NCBI GenBank assembly: GCA_963575645.1 | Contig: OY754472.1 | Location: 4,030,001 to 4,094,000 of the forward strand | DNA: 64,000 nt | Direction of reading: 5' to 3' | Source: Xanthostigma xanthostigma | Lineage: Eukaryota; Arthropoda; Insecta; Raphidioptera; Raphidiidae | Shown here: positions 22,644-34,159 of the stretch, piece after piece | Position numbering within the stretch: the stretch's first letter is position 1 | How the letters are laid out: every line of letters begins with the position of its first letter | Translations under genes and position numbers: made by a program | Notes under the pieces: model-generated | What the model saw: the letters and a program-made list of their open reading frames with translations, nothing else | Database searches by the model: none | Told to the model about the DNA's origin: nothing

Positions 22644-23269
22644 AATTTTAATCCACTGCTTTTCCTATGATAGTAAAAGTAGAGAATATCATCCCTGTTC
22701 GCTATAGGCACCAGACACACAGAGGTCGGTAGTAGGTATCTATATCTGCCTCAGGCGTTACTGAGTTGTGACTGAGTTCAACTTTATTCAACGTTTTATT
22801 GCATTTTCTCTTCTATTTACAGTTTCATGCGCTGTATGTTGTACTGAACTTTACCAACACTTCCTCTAACTTCACCTGTATATGTAGGTATATAAAGCTG
22901 GAATCGCGTCAGCAGATCACCGAAGCGTGCAGCGATTTTTTTTGTCGTTTCAACTAAAATAAACCATTCATTTTTTAAATGTTTTTTACAATGAATTGTT
23001 TATATTATTCTTTTTGGGCTTCAGACTTCGGTCGCATCTGTGCTTTTCATAAGTTGACCATATAGTCGGGTAAAATATACCTTTTAATTTGTGTACCGAG
23101 TTTCATGAAAATCGGCTTAGCCATTTTGATCAATTTTTGTCCGTTTGTCTGTCTGTCTGTTAAGACTATAGGGTACTTCCCGTTTACCTAGAATCGTCAA
23201 ATCGTTTAATAACACAAGTAAAGGGAAAAATCCTAAAACCTTTGTAGTTACATTACAAAAAAAAATAAT
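22644..23269. other. Unassigned DNA with repeat traces
   Basis: The text TTTCATGAAAATCGGCTTAG and GTTTGTCTGTCTGTCTG around 23100-23160 is typical of decayed lepidopteran elements. No boundaries visible. Confidence 0.35.
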
Positions 23270-23455
23270 TCAATGGATATTTCTATATCTAAAATTTCGT
23301 TAAACATATCTGTAGTTAAAAATCGATTGGTTTTCAGGCTATTCGCCCGTGGACACTTTTTCTTAGTGACCTTTAAACTATATGAAATAAAACCATTTTA
23401 GATCAATTTAACCGAGAACACCAAATCCTATAAAGTTTGTGCGGGGTCCGTTAAG
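23270..23455. repeat. RREP copy 2
   Basis: Matches 9106-9250 and carries on through CCTATAAAGTTTGTGCGGGG. It holds a single TTAA at 23408-23411 where the copy at 51.7 kb carries a 675-bp insertion. Confidence 0.75.
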
Positions 23456-23467
23456 TAAAACAATAAC

Positions 23468-23975
23468 TTGGGTAACAGGCTATCAGAAGTTAAAATTTCA
23501 CACCAAATACGTTCTGAAGTCATATTTCTTCTGTAATCAGAAGTGAGTTGATTCTCACGCATAGATGATAGACCACGACTGGAAAAGTTGCAACTATGAG
23601 AAATATTGGCAAGAAATTTAAGTAAGATAATAAGAAGGGTAAGAGGCTATCATAATTTAGAATTTTTACACCAAATACACCAACATTCGTTGAAATTATA
23701 TGTGAGTTGATTCCTACGCATAGACACGACAGGAAAAGTTGCAGCTATGAGAAATATTAACAAAGAATTTAAGTAAGATAATAAGTTGGGTAATAGGCTA
23801 TCAGAAGTTAGAATTTCGCCAACATTCGTTCTGAAGTAACATTATTTCTGAAATCACAAGGGTGTTGATTCCCAGGCATAAACACGACTGGAAAAGTTGT
23901 AGTTACGAGAAATATTGACAAGGAATTTAAGTAAGATAATAAGTTGGGTAATAGGCTCTCAGAAGTCAGAATCGG
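23468..23975. repeat. Tandem array, unit about 150-167 bp
   Basis: Units begin with GGGTAAnAGGCTATCA-like text at about 23468, 23635, 23786 and 23944, each with GACACGACnGGAAAAGTTG and TTTAAGTAAGATAATAAG. There are about 3.2 diverged units. Confidence 0.85.
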
Positions 23976-24467
23976 GTTGTTCCACACCTGGCGTTTAGGT
24001 ACGACATTCATAATAAAACTGTGCAGTTCTCGTAACGCCGCGTGCGTCGGCAATTTCGTTCGTTATTTGTTTCAGATGGGCAATAAAGTTCCAATTAAAC
24101 ATTGGGGTCATAACATTTGAATATCTGTACCAATTATATGCGTGTAAGGGAATAACAACCCTTCTTGTTTTGCTTTTATATAAACACTGATACAGTAACT
24201 AATTGCTTTTCATGGCTTGCTGAGTGATTTTTATTTGTTAGTAGAAGTAAAGCTCATGTAAATAATTTGTAAGCATCGGATGATTGGGTACTCGATTATA
24301 TATTTCTCTGTATGAGTTTTTTTAACAAAGGTAAATAATACCAACAACAATACATCATTCTCCAATAACCAATTAACCATACAGATTAATTAAAAATTAA
24401 TTTTTCGCATTCAAACGTCTGTCAGAACATATTCTGCAAATAAAGCAAAAGGTTTAAATTTACTTTT
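23976..24467. other. Unassigned DNA
   Basis: Nothing recognised. Confidence 0.4.
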
Positions 24468-24603
24468 GGGGATACAAGGCTAAATATAAAAACAATTTTT
24501 ATTCACTAGAACATTATTTTATTAGTCAACGTTTCGGCAGAAATTTTTCCCTTCTTAATTTTCTAGTGAATAAAAATTGTTTTTATATTTAGCCTTGTAT
24601 CCC
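24468..24603. repeat. Fold-back element with perfect arms of about 43 bp
   Basis: Arms 24468-24511 (GGGATACAAGGC...) and 24561-24603 are essentially perfect complements. The loop contains AACGTTTCGGCAG, a block also found in the fold-back at 29785-30145. Confidence 0.88.
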
Positions 24604-24808
24604 GATAATTTTATCATACCATTAAATGTCTCTTATTTTATTTTAAATTTACTGTTATTAGGCGTGCAGAAGTTTCCTTTTTATTAATATTTTTTTTTTT
24701 TGTTTCAGGTGAGTTTCAAATAATTTCGAGATATTATTGTAAGTTAATTTTATTACTTTTTAATAGTCTTAATTTATATTAAGAAACGGTCTGGCATAAT
24801 AATATGAC

Positions 24809-25250
24809 TAAGGGCCGCTGCATTCGAGGCTAGAAATGCTGCTGAATTTCTTGCTAGACATGATTACTAGTTTTCTAGCGCTTGTTTTCTTGATTGCTGT
24901 AATGTGCCCACTTCACACGAGACGTCTTTTCGAGCTAGTTTTGTGAATAAATCTGATGCGCGCGCAGTGACAGTACAAATATAAACACAGAGCAAAACGT
25001 GTCTGTTGTCTGACTCTGGGCAGAATTACGCCATGTTGGTTTGTGGGCGTTTGTTCATGTCGCCCACGTGACAAGGTACTGTTTCCTGATTGGTTCTTGC
25101 TCATACCTAACAGCGGACCGAGCAAGGAAAATAGCACCTGTTCTAATTTTAAAACATATCTTATGAGCTAGCAGGCGGAACCGCAGTGACGTCATTTCCA
25201 GCTTCGTACCCGGCCTACCGGCCAACAGAACTCTAAGCAGTGTTTCTAGC
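24809..25250 (-). mobile_element. GCM family copy 1
   Basis: The terminal TAAGGGCCGCTGCATTCGAG, the subterminal CTTCACACGAGACGTC, and the middle with ATTGG (25089-25093), CACGTG (25065-25070) and TGACGTCA (25187-25194) match the other GCM copies. The far end (AGCAGTGTTTCTAGC) has lost its terminal repeat. A 104-codon frame is incidental. Confidence 0.8.
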
Positions 25251-25413
25251 AGCGTTTGATTCAAACATTCTCGAGCTACCAACAAAATAAATAAAAATCT
25301 CGTGTCACAATGTTCGTTCGCGCTAATATCCGAAACCACTGAACTGATTTTATGTCTTGCTTGGCCCAACTTACGCTATAGGATAGTTTTTAAAATATCG
25401 TGTGTAAAATTTG

Positions 25414-25658
25414 TCAAAAAAAAAAACTGTTTTAGTAACATGCTGCGACATTTGATAGAATCTGCTCAAAGCTATTAGTTCAGAAGCAAACAAAAAAAAC
25501 TGTTTTAGTACCAAGTATCGACATCCGGTAGAATTTGCTCAAAGCTATTAGTTCAGAAGCAAATCTGGTAAAATTAGTTCAGACGCCGGGCCGCAAACGA
25601 AATACGTTTTGCAGAATTATATCTATCGCACTCGGATGAAACCGGGCCGGGCCGCTAG
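25414..25658 (+). mobile_element. Helitron (HelB-like) 3' part with a 73-bp duplication
   Basis: The block with CTGTTTTAGTA and GCTCAAAGCTATTAGTTCAG is present twice with a 73-bp period (25427 and 25500). It is followed by ATGAAACCGGGCCGGGCCG and CTAG before T at 25659. The 5' end was not found. Confidence 0.65.
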
Positions 25659-26500
25659 TATTAGCATTAATATTTCGTTGGCAAACCGACATTTATGTTT
25701 TTCTTACCAAAATTTGATGGCCAGCTGAACATACGTATTTTTCACTTTTACTCTTCAAGCCTATATCGAACCTCGTAACACCATATAATATATCATTTTG
25801 TAAAACATTAGTTTTTCAACAACAGAAAATGGGATATCGTAAATCTCGATTCGCGAGTCAGAATATAGTTTCTGTCGATGCGCGGACGGCTGCCATCTGT
25901 TTCCCCTCGATATTCCTCTTTCCATCAAAAAGCCTTCAATTCGTCCGTCGCTGTACACAATAACTGCCGTCGCAGTTTCTGTTCTCCTGTTCCTACATAA
26001 TATACGCCGCGTCAGTTTTAATGATCCATGTAATTTTTTTTTCTCTTCTGCTCTCCGGTCGGTAATATCGGTCAGATATTTCGATGTATCGACAAGCTAC
26101 TGTAATATATCGTCAGTTTTCCTATACATCTGTTATAGTCAAACATCGAAGCCCTGGCGTTCCTAGTTTTGGCTAGTCAACCCGCAGGTCTGACATAAAA
26201 GTCGTCAACCAAATAGCGTTTTTCTACCTTTGACTAACGAATGTTTGTCTAATCCTAGGAGGAACTAATTTGGATAGTTAAACGCCGAAACTCAATTTGA
26301 TAAAATGGGGGTATGACCAGTTAGACCTAAATTAGGTATAGGAATGTGTTAGTTTGTTAGATTAGGTATAATAAAAGCATATTATTGAGAAGTATTTTTT
26401 CATTTTATAAAGCTTTGGCCCCCAAACTTAAAATCTTTTGTACTGATCTCCCTTAGAGACAGCTGAACGTCGGGCACATCTTCGAAATTAAGAAAGCCGT
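25659..26500. other. Unassigned DNA
   Basis: Nothing recognised. A locally GC-richer segment at 25850-25990 has a 65-codon minus-strand frame without a domain. Confidence 0.4.
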
Positions 26501-26860
26501 ACCGATCAGTTAGCTATTATAATATTGTATTGTTATCGGAACCACATACGTATGCAAATTTTCAACTCCATTGGATAACGGAAACTAGTTAACAATGCGA
26601 TTTGCAACCGGGCGAAAACTGGACCGGTCAGTTAGTTATTATAATATTGTATTATTATCGAAACTACCTACGTATGCAAAATTTCAACTTCATCGAATAA
26701 CGGGAAGTAGGTAAAAGTGCGAGTTGCAACCGGGGGAAAGCCGGACCGGTCAGATAGTTATTATAATATTGTATTGTCATCGGAACTAGATACATATACA
26801 AAATTTCAGCTCAATCGGAAACCGGGAAATGGGTCAAATTTAACTTGCAAGATTTTATTA
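26501..26860 (+). repeat. 122-bp tandem array, three units
   Basis: ACCGGTCAGTTAGTTATTAT-type starts at 26501, 26623 and 26745. Each unit includes ACGTATGCAAAATTTCAAC and an ATAACGGGAAG-like block. A single unit in reverse orientation is visible at about 27500-27640, and a decayed one at about 4395-4470. Confidence 0.88.
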
Positions 26861-28300
26861 CAGATAGACAGACAAAACTAAATAAAAGCTTGTCAAATTG
26901 ACGTGTCATCATAGGATGCCAGAGTCTAAAGTGTGGAAACCCCTTGGCAGCCTTAACTTTTCAAGGGCAGTGGAATAAAATTATTAATAACCGTATAAAT
27001 AAGTTTCTATTCACTAAAATCAAACAGAATGCATATTCTATATACCTACTCTATATAATGCACTACGTATAGAAAGTTAGCATTAGAGAAGTTAAAGAAA
27101 GTGGAGAAAGTCGTTCTCAAAATATAGTTAGAAGTATTAGAGAGTCGAAAGTTTTCAGAACATGCGCTCATCGTATTATTTCTAATTAAAAAAAAAGAAA
27201 TTTTGTACGAAGTTTGACGCGTTTGATGCAAGAACAAAGTCAAACAAAATACGCGAACATATAAAACACCGGAAAGACTGAAGGTTTGTTCATGTGGCTT
27301 GCACAGTTCTCAAATGGAACGGTTCTACAGGGCTGAACAATATTCGTAATTCAAATACATTCGTTCATACAAGAAGCTATATCTAAGTTAATTTCACACG
27401 AAATCCATTCAAATTGTAGCTTTTTAAACGGTTTTATTTATAGCTCGACCCCGTATATTTGTTTATTATTTATAACTTTGTTTGTTTCAAATCTTGCGAC
27501 AGCTTTTTCAACTACTTCCCGTTATCCGATTGAGTTGAAATTTTGCATACGTATATAGCTCCGATGACAATATGATATTCTAATAACTAACTGACCGATC
27601 CGGGTTTCGTCCGGATGCGAATCGCACTTTCAATAAAGCACACTAAAAACTTATAAATAAAATAGGTAAAAAAGCTTTTTAAGTTAAGATAATTAATAAT
27701 CCCAACCCTGAACCCATCTTTACTAAGACGAGGGATTCAGAACGAAAAGTTTTACTAACAACATTAGTTGTTTGTAATGCGACCGTTATTCCCGTTGCGC
27801 TGTTCGCATTAGGGCAGCTAACTTCTGTGCGATTGATCCCCGTGTCGGTTCTAATAGTTAACCGAAGACGCCATGATAAGATCGCATCTTCTTCTCTCCA
27901 CTTTGAAACGTAGCCGAATTACACAGTCTTCCAAAGTATCAATATGCTAGGAAAGTATCTTTTGACAAGCGAAATTTGCGCCCTCTCGTGTTTTTTTTTT
28001 TGAAGTGGAAACTTCATTAGCGACGTTGTACACTTTTTTTGTAATGGGTAAAAAATGTTAGACTCGCGTCAGGACACGTGACCCTGATCGAAAATTCGTA
28101 AGACGAAAACTTTTATTTATACAACGTTAGACATCTAGCGTTGAAATATCGTACATAAAAATGTAATCTATGATACAAACCATTTTATTTTTCACTTCTG
28201 CCGGCACTCCCGGAGTGCAACCCGTCTTTTTTTTATTCTAGTTCAGCCAGAACCTTAGTATCATATGTTACACGTGCATTTTAATAATGATTAATTGTCG
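26861..28300. other. Mostly unassigned DNA with dispersed repeat pieces
   Basis: 27360-27430 (TATCTAAGTTAATTTCACAC, GAAATCCATTCAAATTG) is repeated at about 50090-50155. 27500-27640 is a reverse copy of the 122-bp unit. A 7-bp-arm palindrome GCACTCCCGGAGTGC lies near 28205. No gene was recognised. Confidence 0.4.
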
Positions 28301-28306
28301 AATAAA

Positions 28307-28432
28307 ATGGGTAAAAAGCTATCAAATCGGAAGTACTGTGTTATTGATTGTAAAGATACCTACACCAACTAATCATCCAGAATTGCAATTCCGCCGTTTT
28401 CCTGGATTTTCTTATAAGTTAGAGAGGAAAAA
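28307..28432 (+). pseudogene. THAP-type zinc-finger N-terminus, frameshifted fragment
   Basis: From ATG 28307 the frame reads MGKKLSNRKYCVIDCKDTY and stops at TAA. In another frame the text continues HPELQFRRFPGFSYKLERK. Joined conceptually these give the start of a THAP domain: a first Cys pair (YCVIDC), then the F.RFP motif about 25 residues later and basic residues. A single frameshift near 28366-28372 separates them. The distal C-x2-H pair and AVPTIF-like end are not visible, so the domain is partial. THAP domains occur in P-element-type transposases and in host proteins; this could come from either. It abuts a dispersed repeat at 28455. Confidence 0.55.
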
Positions 28433-28454
28433 AATGGAACACGATACAGGTCAA

Positions 28455-29000
28455 ACGGATGAGCGGATTGAAACCAAATTTTGGGAGGATGTTTGGTATG
28501 CAAATATGAAGAGCGCTATTGTTTTTGGGGAAAATCGGCGCATGCGCAAAAGAGATATATGCTATAACGGTGTTTTTTATATAATAATGGTATACTTTTC
28601 ATAACGACTTATTATTCTATTTATTTTTTCAAGAAAGTTTCGTTAAATTTTTTTTTTCTAAACTTTATAGTTTCGGAAATATTTTGAAAATAAAAAAAAA
28701 TCAGCCGCGCTCTTTTGTGTTATGGATCTGTCAGAATAAACTAGTTAGGCATGCTTTGATTAATTTTTACATGACGTGGAACATATTATGTAGGTAACCA
28801 TGGCAAGAATAGCAAATATCATATTGAATACTAGCCGTTACCCGCGTCACCTCACGCGATATCAGAAATTGTATTTTCTTTATTATAATCAAATGTCAAC
28901 ATTTTTGAAGTTGGAATTGCCCCGTCGCCCAATTGGCTGGAATTTTTTTCGCAAAGAAAACATCGAAAGCACACTTTGTAATTGCAATCTCAGACCCGTT
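28455..29000 (-). repeat. DREP copy 1
   Basis: Reverse complement of the segment at 36290-36720. Shared blocks include ACCAAATTTTGGGAG, AATCGGCGCATGCGCA and CTTTATAGTTTCGGAAATAT, then the Helitron-like CTAG end (28831-28834) and GTTGGAATTGCCCCGTCGCC. The frames inside at 28287-28604 and 28800-29042 are repeat-derived. Confidence 0.75.
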
Positions 29001-29448
29001 CGGAATCAGTATTTATTCATCAACAACGGCAACGAAAAATGAAACTTCGTTAACTTCAAGAAACGTACACGTTTTGTGAAGAGAAGTAAGCGTGAATTAT
29101 TTATGCATATCATCCAATTAGTAATAAAAAAAAGAACAGAGGTATGCATGTATTTGTATATTTGTATTTGAATTCAGAATCTCATTTTCAGTTCGTAATT
29201 ATGATTCAGCCAGCGGGTAATACCCGACGAGCCGACAGGAGAACGTACGGAAGCTCTTATCTTGACGCGGTTCGGAATGATGTTAAAACAAAACTAAATC
29301 ACTTCATATAGATTTTGTTCCATGAAAGTTGTACAGAAGAACCTCGATAACTTAAACCATGAGCTCCAAATATAGGGAGAGAATCCGGCAGAATCTCATT
29401 TAAGGGGAAGAGCTCACGTCCACTTTTTGATTCGAAGAATGTACATTA
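29001..29448. other. Unassigned DNA
   Basis: Nothing recognised. Confidence 0.4.
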
Positions 29449-29640
29449 CTAGCGGGCCGGTTCGGCTTCGCCCGAATTTGTAGATTGGTACCGTTTTTTC
29501 GTCAACTTACGCTGCCAAATTCGTCTCGATGAAAAGCGCTTTTATTTTAACGCGATAATATGTCCATCCTGAAGGTCCATTCTAAATATCGCTGAAAACA
29601 TTTTTGAAATCGGATGAGTATATATAATATTTTCGTAGCG
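29449..29640 (-). mobile_element. HelB Helitron fragment, 3' part
   Basis: On the minus strand it ends with CTACAAATTCGGGCGAAGCC, a CCGGCCCG block and CTAG before T. The text up to about 29615 (AAATCGGATGAGTA) matches the Helitron at 40.6 kb. It gives the uninterrupted TA at which the 40.7-41.8 kb element inserted. Confidence 0.7.
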
Positions 29641-29784
29641 CATGCGATGTAAGTAGTTTTATGTGTAAATTTTTTACACCTTGGGTTACATTTTTGGAAT
29701 TTTCGTAGTGATAATAATTCCAATATAGCTTATTGTGAAAAATAACTCTAATAATTTAGAGTAATGATGATCCTTTTTGAAATA

Positions 29785-30145
29785 TTAGAAGATTAAAGTT
29801 TGAAACCTGGTGGCATAGGATCAATGAAATTGCAAATACTGAAGATGTTATTGCATTTTATTTTCTAACGTTTCGGCAATCTTTACGCCATCTTCGGAGA
29901 ATCAATGCTGTTTTTTTTCCGTATTATTGTTTAAAATAAGAAAAAATGTCATCAACGACTATTAAACTTACTATTTTTAAAAACGAATAATTTTACTGAA
30001 AATTATATAAAAGTGTTAACAGTAGCATTGATTCTCCGAAGATGTCATAAAGATTGCCGAAACGTTAGAGAATAAAATGCAATAACATCTGCAGTATTTG
30101 CAATTTCATTGATCCTATGCCAGGTTTCATCCTTTAATCTTCTAA
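29785..30145. repeat. Fold-back element with arms of about 128 bp
   Basis: Arms 29785-29912 (starting TTAGAAGATTAAAG) and 30017-30145 are highly complementary, with AACGTTTCGGCAATCTTTA and CATCTTCGGAGAATCAATG in the left arm. The loop is about 104 bp. It belongs to the same fold-back class as 24468-24603. Confidence 0.88.
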
Positions 30146-30284
30146 TTATTATAGATTATAACAGATAACATTTAAAAATTATTTATTTTAATTCCATTTT
30201 TTTAAATAAAATATACCTATAGCTTTCAAAAAAATGTACGAACGATTTGACATCCAATGGTACATTAATATATTAGCAAGTAAA

Positions 30285-30500
30285 AGTGGACGTGGCACAT
30301 TTCCGTGCCGCGCCCGTTACGCCCCGTGCCGTTCCAGTTCCGTTGATACGCCCACGCAGACTGCAGGACGTATGGCCCATTGTTCAATGTTCTTTTTCAC
30401 TTACTACTTCGTCTTCTTTCAATGGTGTGTCATTACTGCAAATTACCAAATTACGACTGGAAATTGCCGCCGTCGCGCGACGGCGCGGCTTGCGGTGTGA
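30285..30500. other. CpG-rich patch
   Basis: Two subregions (30290-30360 and 30465-30500, the latter with GCCGTCGCGCGACGGCG, a perfect 8-bp-arm palindrome) are CpG-dense. Overlapping frames on both strands have no recognised domain. Possibly a relic of unique promoter or exon DNA. Confidence 0.4.
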
Positions 30501-30685
30501 TCGTTTTTGTTCGAAATTATACGAAAACTCTTTACTTCTCACTCTATAGAACTTTGTCTGTCTCTCTCTTGTGTCGGAACGTGAAACACACCTGGTTTTT
30601 CCAATGAAAGTATACATCGATCGTATTTTAATTTTAAAAATAAAAAAAAATAGCATTTTGATTTATGTCGATATAATAATCTCAT

Positions 30686-31270
30686 GGCTATATTCACCCA
30701 ACGTAATTAGTTATTTATTCGGTTCATTTATTCTACAGGTAGCTATTCCTCCGAATAAATAGCGATAATTCTATTCACCAACCGTAATTATGTTTACTGC
30801 AGGTATAAATCTATTCTGTCTTACTTCGTGAGTATAAAGAATTATTCGCCTGATAAAATAATAATGGCCGCCATATAGATCATAATACCTAACTTATAAA
30901 CGTGGAGTATTATATCTACAGTTTGTTCTTGTGAATTTATTTATGTGTTGTTTATTAAGCTTTTGTGAATTGTGTATTTTTGAAACAATAAAGTTAGTGG
31001 AAGTTTTGTGTGCAATTGAGTTAGGATACAACATTATTATTTTGTGAAACTTTCTTTTTGACGTTTACACTAACGCCATCGGTCGAATTTTAGGTGAATG
31101 TCAAAATATTCAACAAAAAGAACAAGGAGTATAGTACAATGTATATTCATTCTTTAACTAACTATTCTAACGGATATATTGATTGGTGAATTGAAAGTAA
31201 AATTTATTCTAACGAATAAATTTGTTCCAATATCAGTAACTTCTGTGTTTAATAGTGTTCGGCGATTAAG
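30686..31270 (+). mobile_element. CAT family copy 2
   Basis: One of the fullest copies. It starts TATATTCACCCAACG and continues with TTATGTTTACTGCAGGTATA, GACGTTTACACTAACGCC and AAGAACAAGGAGTATAG. It ends at TTTAATAGTGTTCGG, with a decayed terminal repeat. It has no coding region, so it looks like a MITE-like element with TIR CCATATTCACCGAAC. Confidence 0.82.
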
Positions 31271-32088
31271 AAATAATAATTTATAAAAAGTCATATAAGT
31301 CTGGGGGTTAAATTTTACGTGGGAATTGTTTAATCGGTAATTTTTGGATACATTCAAAGTTTAATTTTGGTACGTATGAAGCATTAACAAACCAGTTTCG
31401 TTTAATTATTTTGATAAACATAATTATTAAAATTAACCTACATACGTATCCTAAAATAGCAACGAAACTAAATTTACTCACCAACTAAATTTAGTTAGCC
31501 ACTAAATTCTAACTGATATTTGTAATTTGCACGCTAGAAGGTGCTAACGTAAATATATTTACGATCGTTGTAGCAGCAGGGCATCGATAATATCTCTGTG
31601 ATAGAAGCAAGCATTAGTGACGTAGTGTATATCCCCCCCAGTAACTTAAATGTGAAAAAAAGGGCCAAGTCCGACACAGAGAACAAGCCGGTTTACTGGC
31701 CTTGCCGAAAAAAACGATATGAGATCTTTGAACGTGCCACGTTTTTACTTGGACAGTTTATATATGTTATACGGTCTATACCCGATATCGGTTAATGACC
31801 GAAATAAATGCGCAAAATTAGTCTTGACCAACGAATATTTCACAAACCAGAAATCTTACATTTAAACGGGTATAAAATGAGCAAAACTAGTTTTGCGCAT
31901 TTTTAATTTGACAAAACTAGTTGTGTCCATTTCACAACGGACAGTACTAGCTCTGCTTGTTTCATTTAATCAACGTCCGAACCCGAATAAAAGTAGGGTT
32001 ATGTTCTTGTTTATGTATAGCTATCTATTGAATTGTTCTCCTGAATGTTATAATTAATATTATAATTGTGGGATATTCAGTGTAATAA
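31271..32088. other. Unassigned DNA with short repeats
   Basis: 31650-31800 resembles 49825-49920 (GGGCCAAGT/GGGTCAAGT, AGAACAAGCCGG/AGAACAAGTGGG). 31870-31960 has three ACTAGTTnTG-type repeats. No gene seen. Confidence 0.4.
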
Positions 32089-32144
32089 TTAAGTAAATTT
32101 GTTCCAAAATAAGTGTTCAATAGTGTTCGGTGAATATGGGCATA
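32089..32144 (+). mobile_element. CAT family, right-end fragment
   Basis: AATTTGTTCCAAAATAAGTG and AATAGTGTTCGGTGAATATG match CAT right ends. It ends directly before HIN1 copy 6. Confidence 0.75.
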
Positions 32145-32149
32145 AAAAA

Positions 32150-32763
32150 TTGGTTGTCTGTAATGTCGGTTTACGGACGATAGTTTTACGTGATAACGTA
32201 TTCCGTAATACATAACCTAAATTCTACATATAATAATTATAATAATTCGAATCTATGATATTGCATCTTTCGCTTCAAATTTAGGTTAATTTTATGTATT
32301 AAAATACTCACCACCTATTTAATAATAATTGTTTTTTTAACTTTCTTTCTTTCGTATTTATTTTAAGTCTCAAAGATTAATTGTCATAATATTTTGAAAA
32401 CAATTGTTTCACTGTTTATATAAAATCCCAAAACCTACTTACAATATTTAAGTATTTTCATACGTCAAAAAATTGATTTTTATAATGATAAAATTTGTAT
32501 GAAAACGATTTTTTCGAAAGATGAGACCTAGCTAAAACGATTTTTTCGAAAGATGAGACCTAGCTAAAACGATTTTTTGCCCCCCAAAATCCCTTTTCAG
32601 TAAATTTCATCTAAATCGTTAGGGCCGTTTTCGAGAAAAGAACGCACAGGGTCAGGCGGAACGTTACGAACGTTAGGAACGTTACACTTTTTCGTGCATG
32701 CAGCCGGTGTTTCATCAATTTATAAGATTGGTGATTCATCAATTTATAAGACGTTATCACGTC
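32150..32763 (-). mobile_element. HIN1 copy 6, middle replaced
   Basis: Both ends are HIN1: TTGGTTGTCTG at 32150, and CAGGGTCAGGCGGAACG onward to GACGTTATCACGTC at 32763. The 32222-32640 interior is unrelated to the other copies and includes a 32-bp tandem repeat. Conserved ends with exchanged middles suggest capture or recombination within the element. Confidence 0.8.
32501..32580. repeat. 32-bp tandem repeat inside HIN1 copy 6
   Basis: AAAACGATTTTTTCGAAAGA followed by TGAGACCTAGCT occurs twice, plus a third start at about 32566. Confidence 0.9.
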
Positions 32764-33413
32764 AAAAATTAAAAATCAACGTGTGGTGGAAGTTACGGTG
32801 TTTGTGGTGGAAGAGCGTGTCTCCATTCGGTTTTTACAAACTTTTTTTCATCTAAACTTTTTCTCCCTGCATTATTCGACAAGAAAAAGCAAATATTCTT
32901 AAACTTTTTGAGTGTTCATCAAATATTGAACTACTCTCAATAAAATCGAGTCGAAAAAAAAAACACTCAATACTCAGAAAAGCTAGCAAATTGCGCTTAA
33001 ACTTTTTTCGGAACGCAAAATTTTTCTGGTTCGATTTTAATTTCACAATTTTTTTTGTCATTACTCGACTGTCTTTTTTTTTGATAACAATGTGTACTCG
33101 AATATCGTTTGCAGCTAAAAACAGGCTTACAATTTTCCAAATTAATAATTAGACACAAAGTTTAAACTTCGGATATAACTCGCGAAAATAGTACCGAACG
33201 ATGTATCAACTGTTTTAAAACAAACGTGATTTTCCTTCAGACACGAAGCTTAACTTTAGTCAACTCATCGTCAAAGAAGGATTTATGATAGCGAAAATAT
33301 GATTAACTGTAGGGAAAATTTACTGAACTTATTTACGTGTAATGTACACTAATCTGTATCCACAACACAAAATCGCGTATGACGCATACACTCCTACCTC
33401 GATTTATATTCGA
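32764..33413. other. Unassigned AT-rich DNA
   Basis: A 69-codon minus-strand frame at 32852-33061 is Lys/Phe-rich low-complexity translation, not supported as a gene. Confidence 0.4.
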
Positions 33414-33648
33414 GCGGGGTGAAGTAGTGGCTGGGACTTTTGCCTGCTGCCTCTCGCCGAGAAACGGTAATTCCTGTACCGGCCATCTTGTTGGGGTTCT
33501 CCATGGTTTCCCTCAATAATTCCAGATAAATATCGAGATGGTTCCTTATTCATGACCATGGCCGATTACCTGTCAAACTCCTATGCTCTAAATTTGCCTA
33601 CCTTATCCTGATGGCTTAAAAAATTCCTTCATTCGTCTATTGCTTTAA
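33414..33648 (+). mobile_element. SINE copy 3, tRNA head mostly deleted
   Basis: Same body as the SINEs at 13.3 and 15.6 kb, plus orientation. The head is reduced to GTGAAGTAGTGGCTGGGAC, so most of the A-to-B box region is missing. Confidence 0.8.
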
Positions 33649-33952
33649 GTAAAGGTTTAAAACGCTTGAATTCTAGCAGCCAAATATAGCAAGTGTCCAG
33701 CGTCCTTAAATAATGCATCTGAAAATATAAATAAATCGACGTGAGCGGTTTTGCCTTATTGCACCGGATTTAAGCAAGCAAAACTTAAATTCACTCAAAA
33801 CTTTATATAAAGGTATGACTTACAAATTGTAACTTAATTTATAATTCAAGAAAGATTAACATTAGTAAGAAAGATTTTGATGAAACTAAACACAAACTGT
33901 TTCATTTTTTTGTAAAGACTAATATCTTGAAACAAAATAAATAACTATTTAG

Positions 33953-34001
33953 TTACTAATCTGGGAACAAATTTATTCGTTAGAATAAAATTTACTTTCA
34001 A
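33953..34001 (-). mobile_element. CAT family fragment
   Basis: TTACTAATCTGGGAACAAAT and GAATAAAATTTACTTTCAA match the CAT right-end region. It is interrupted by the GCM fragment that follows. Confidence 0.65.
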
Positions 34002-34004
34002 CAA

Positions 34005-34135
34005 AACTAGCTTGAAAAGACGTCTCGTGTGAAGCGAGCACATAACGGCAATCAAGAAAACCTGCGCTAGAAAACTAGTAGGCAAATCTAGCAAAGAATC
34101 TAACCGCGTTTCTAGCCTCGTTTGCAGACGTAATT
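34005..34135 (+). mobile_element. GCM family, right-end fragment
   Basis: AGCTTGAAAAGACGTCTCG through TTTCTAGCCTCGTTTGCAG matches the terminal quarter of the GCM family (compare 44746-44845). Confidence 0.7.
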
Positions 34136-34159
34136 GTTGCAAGTATGTATAATGGGCTG

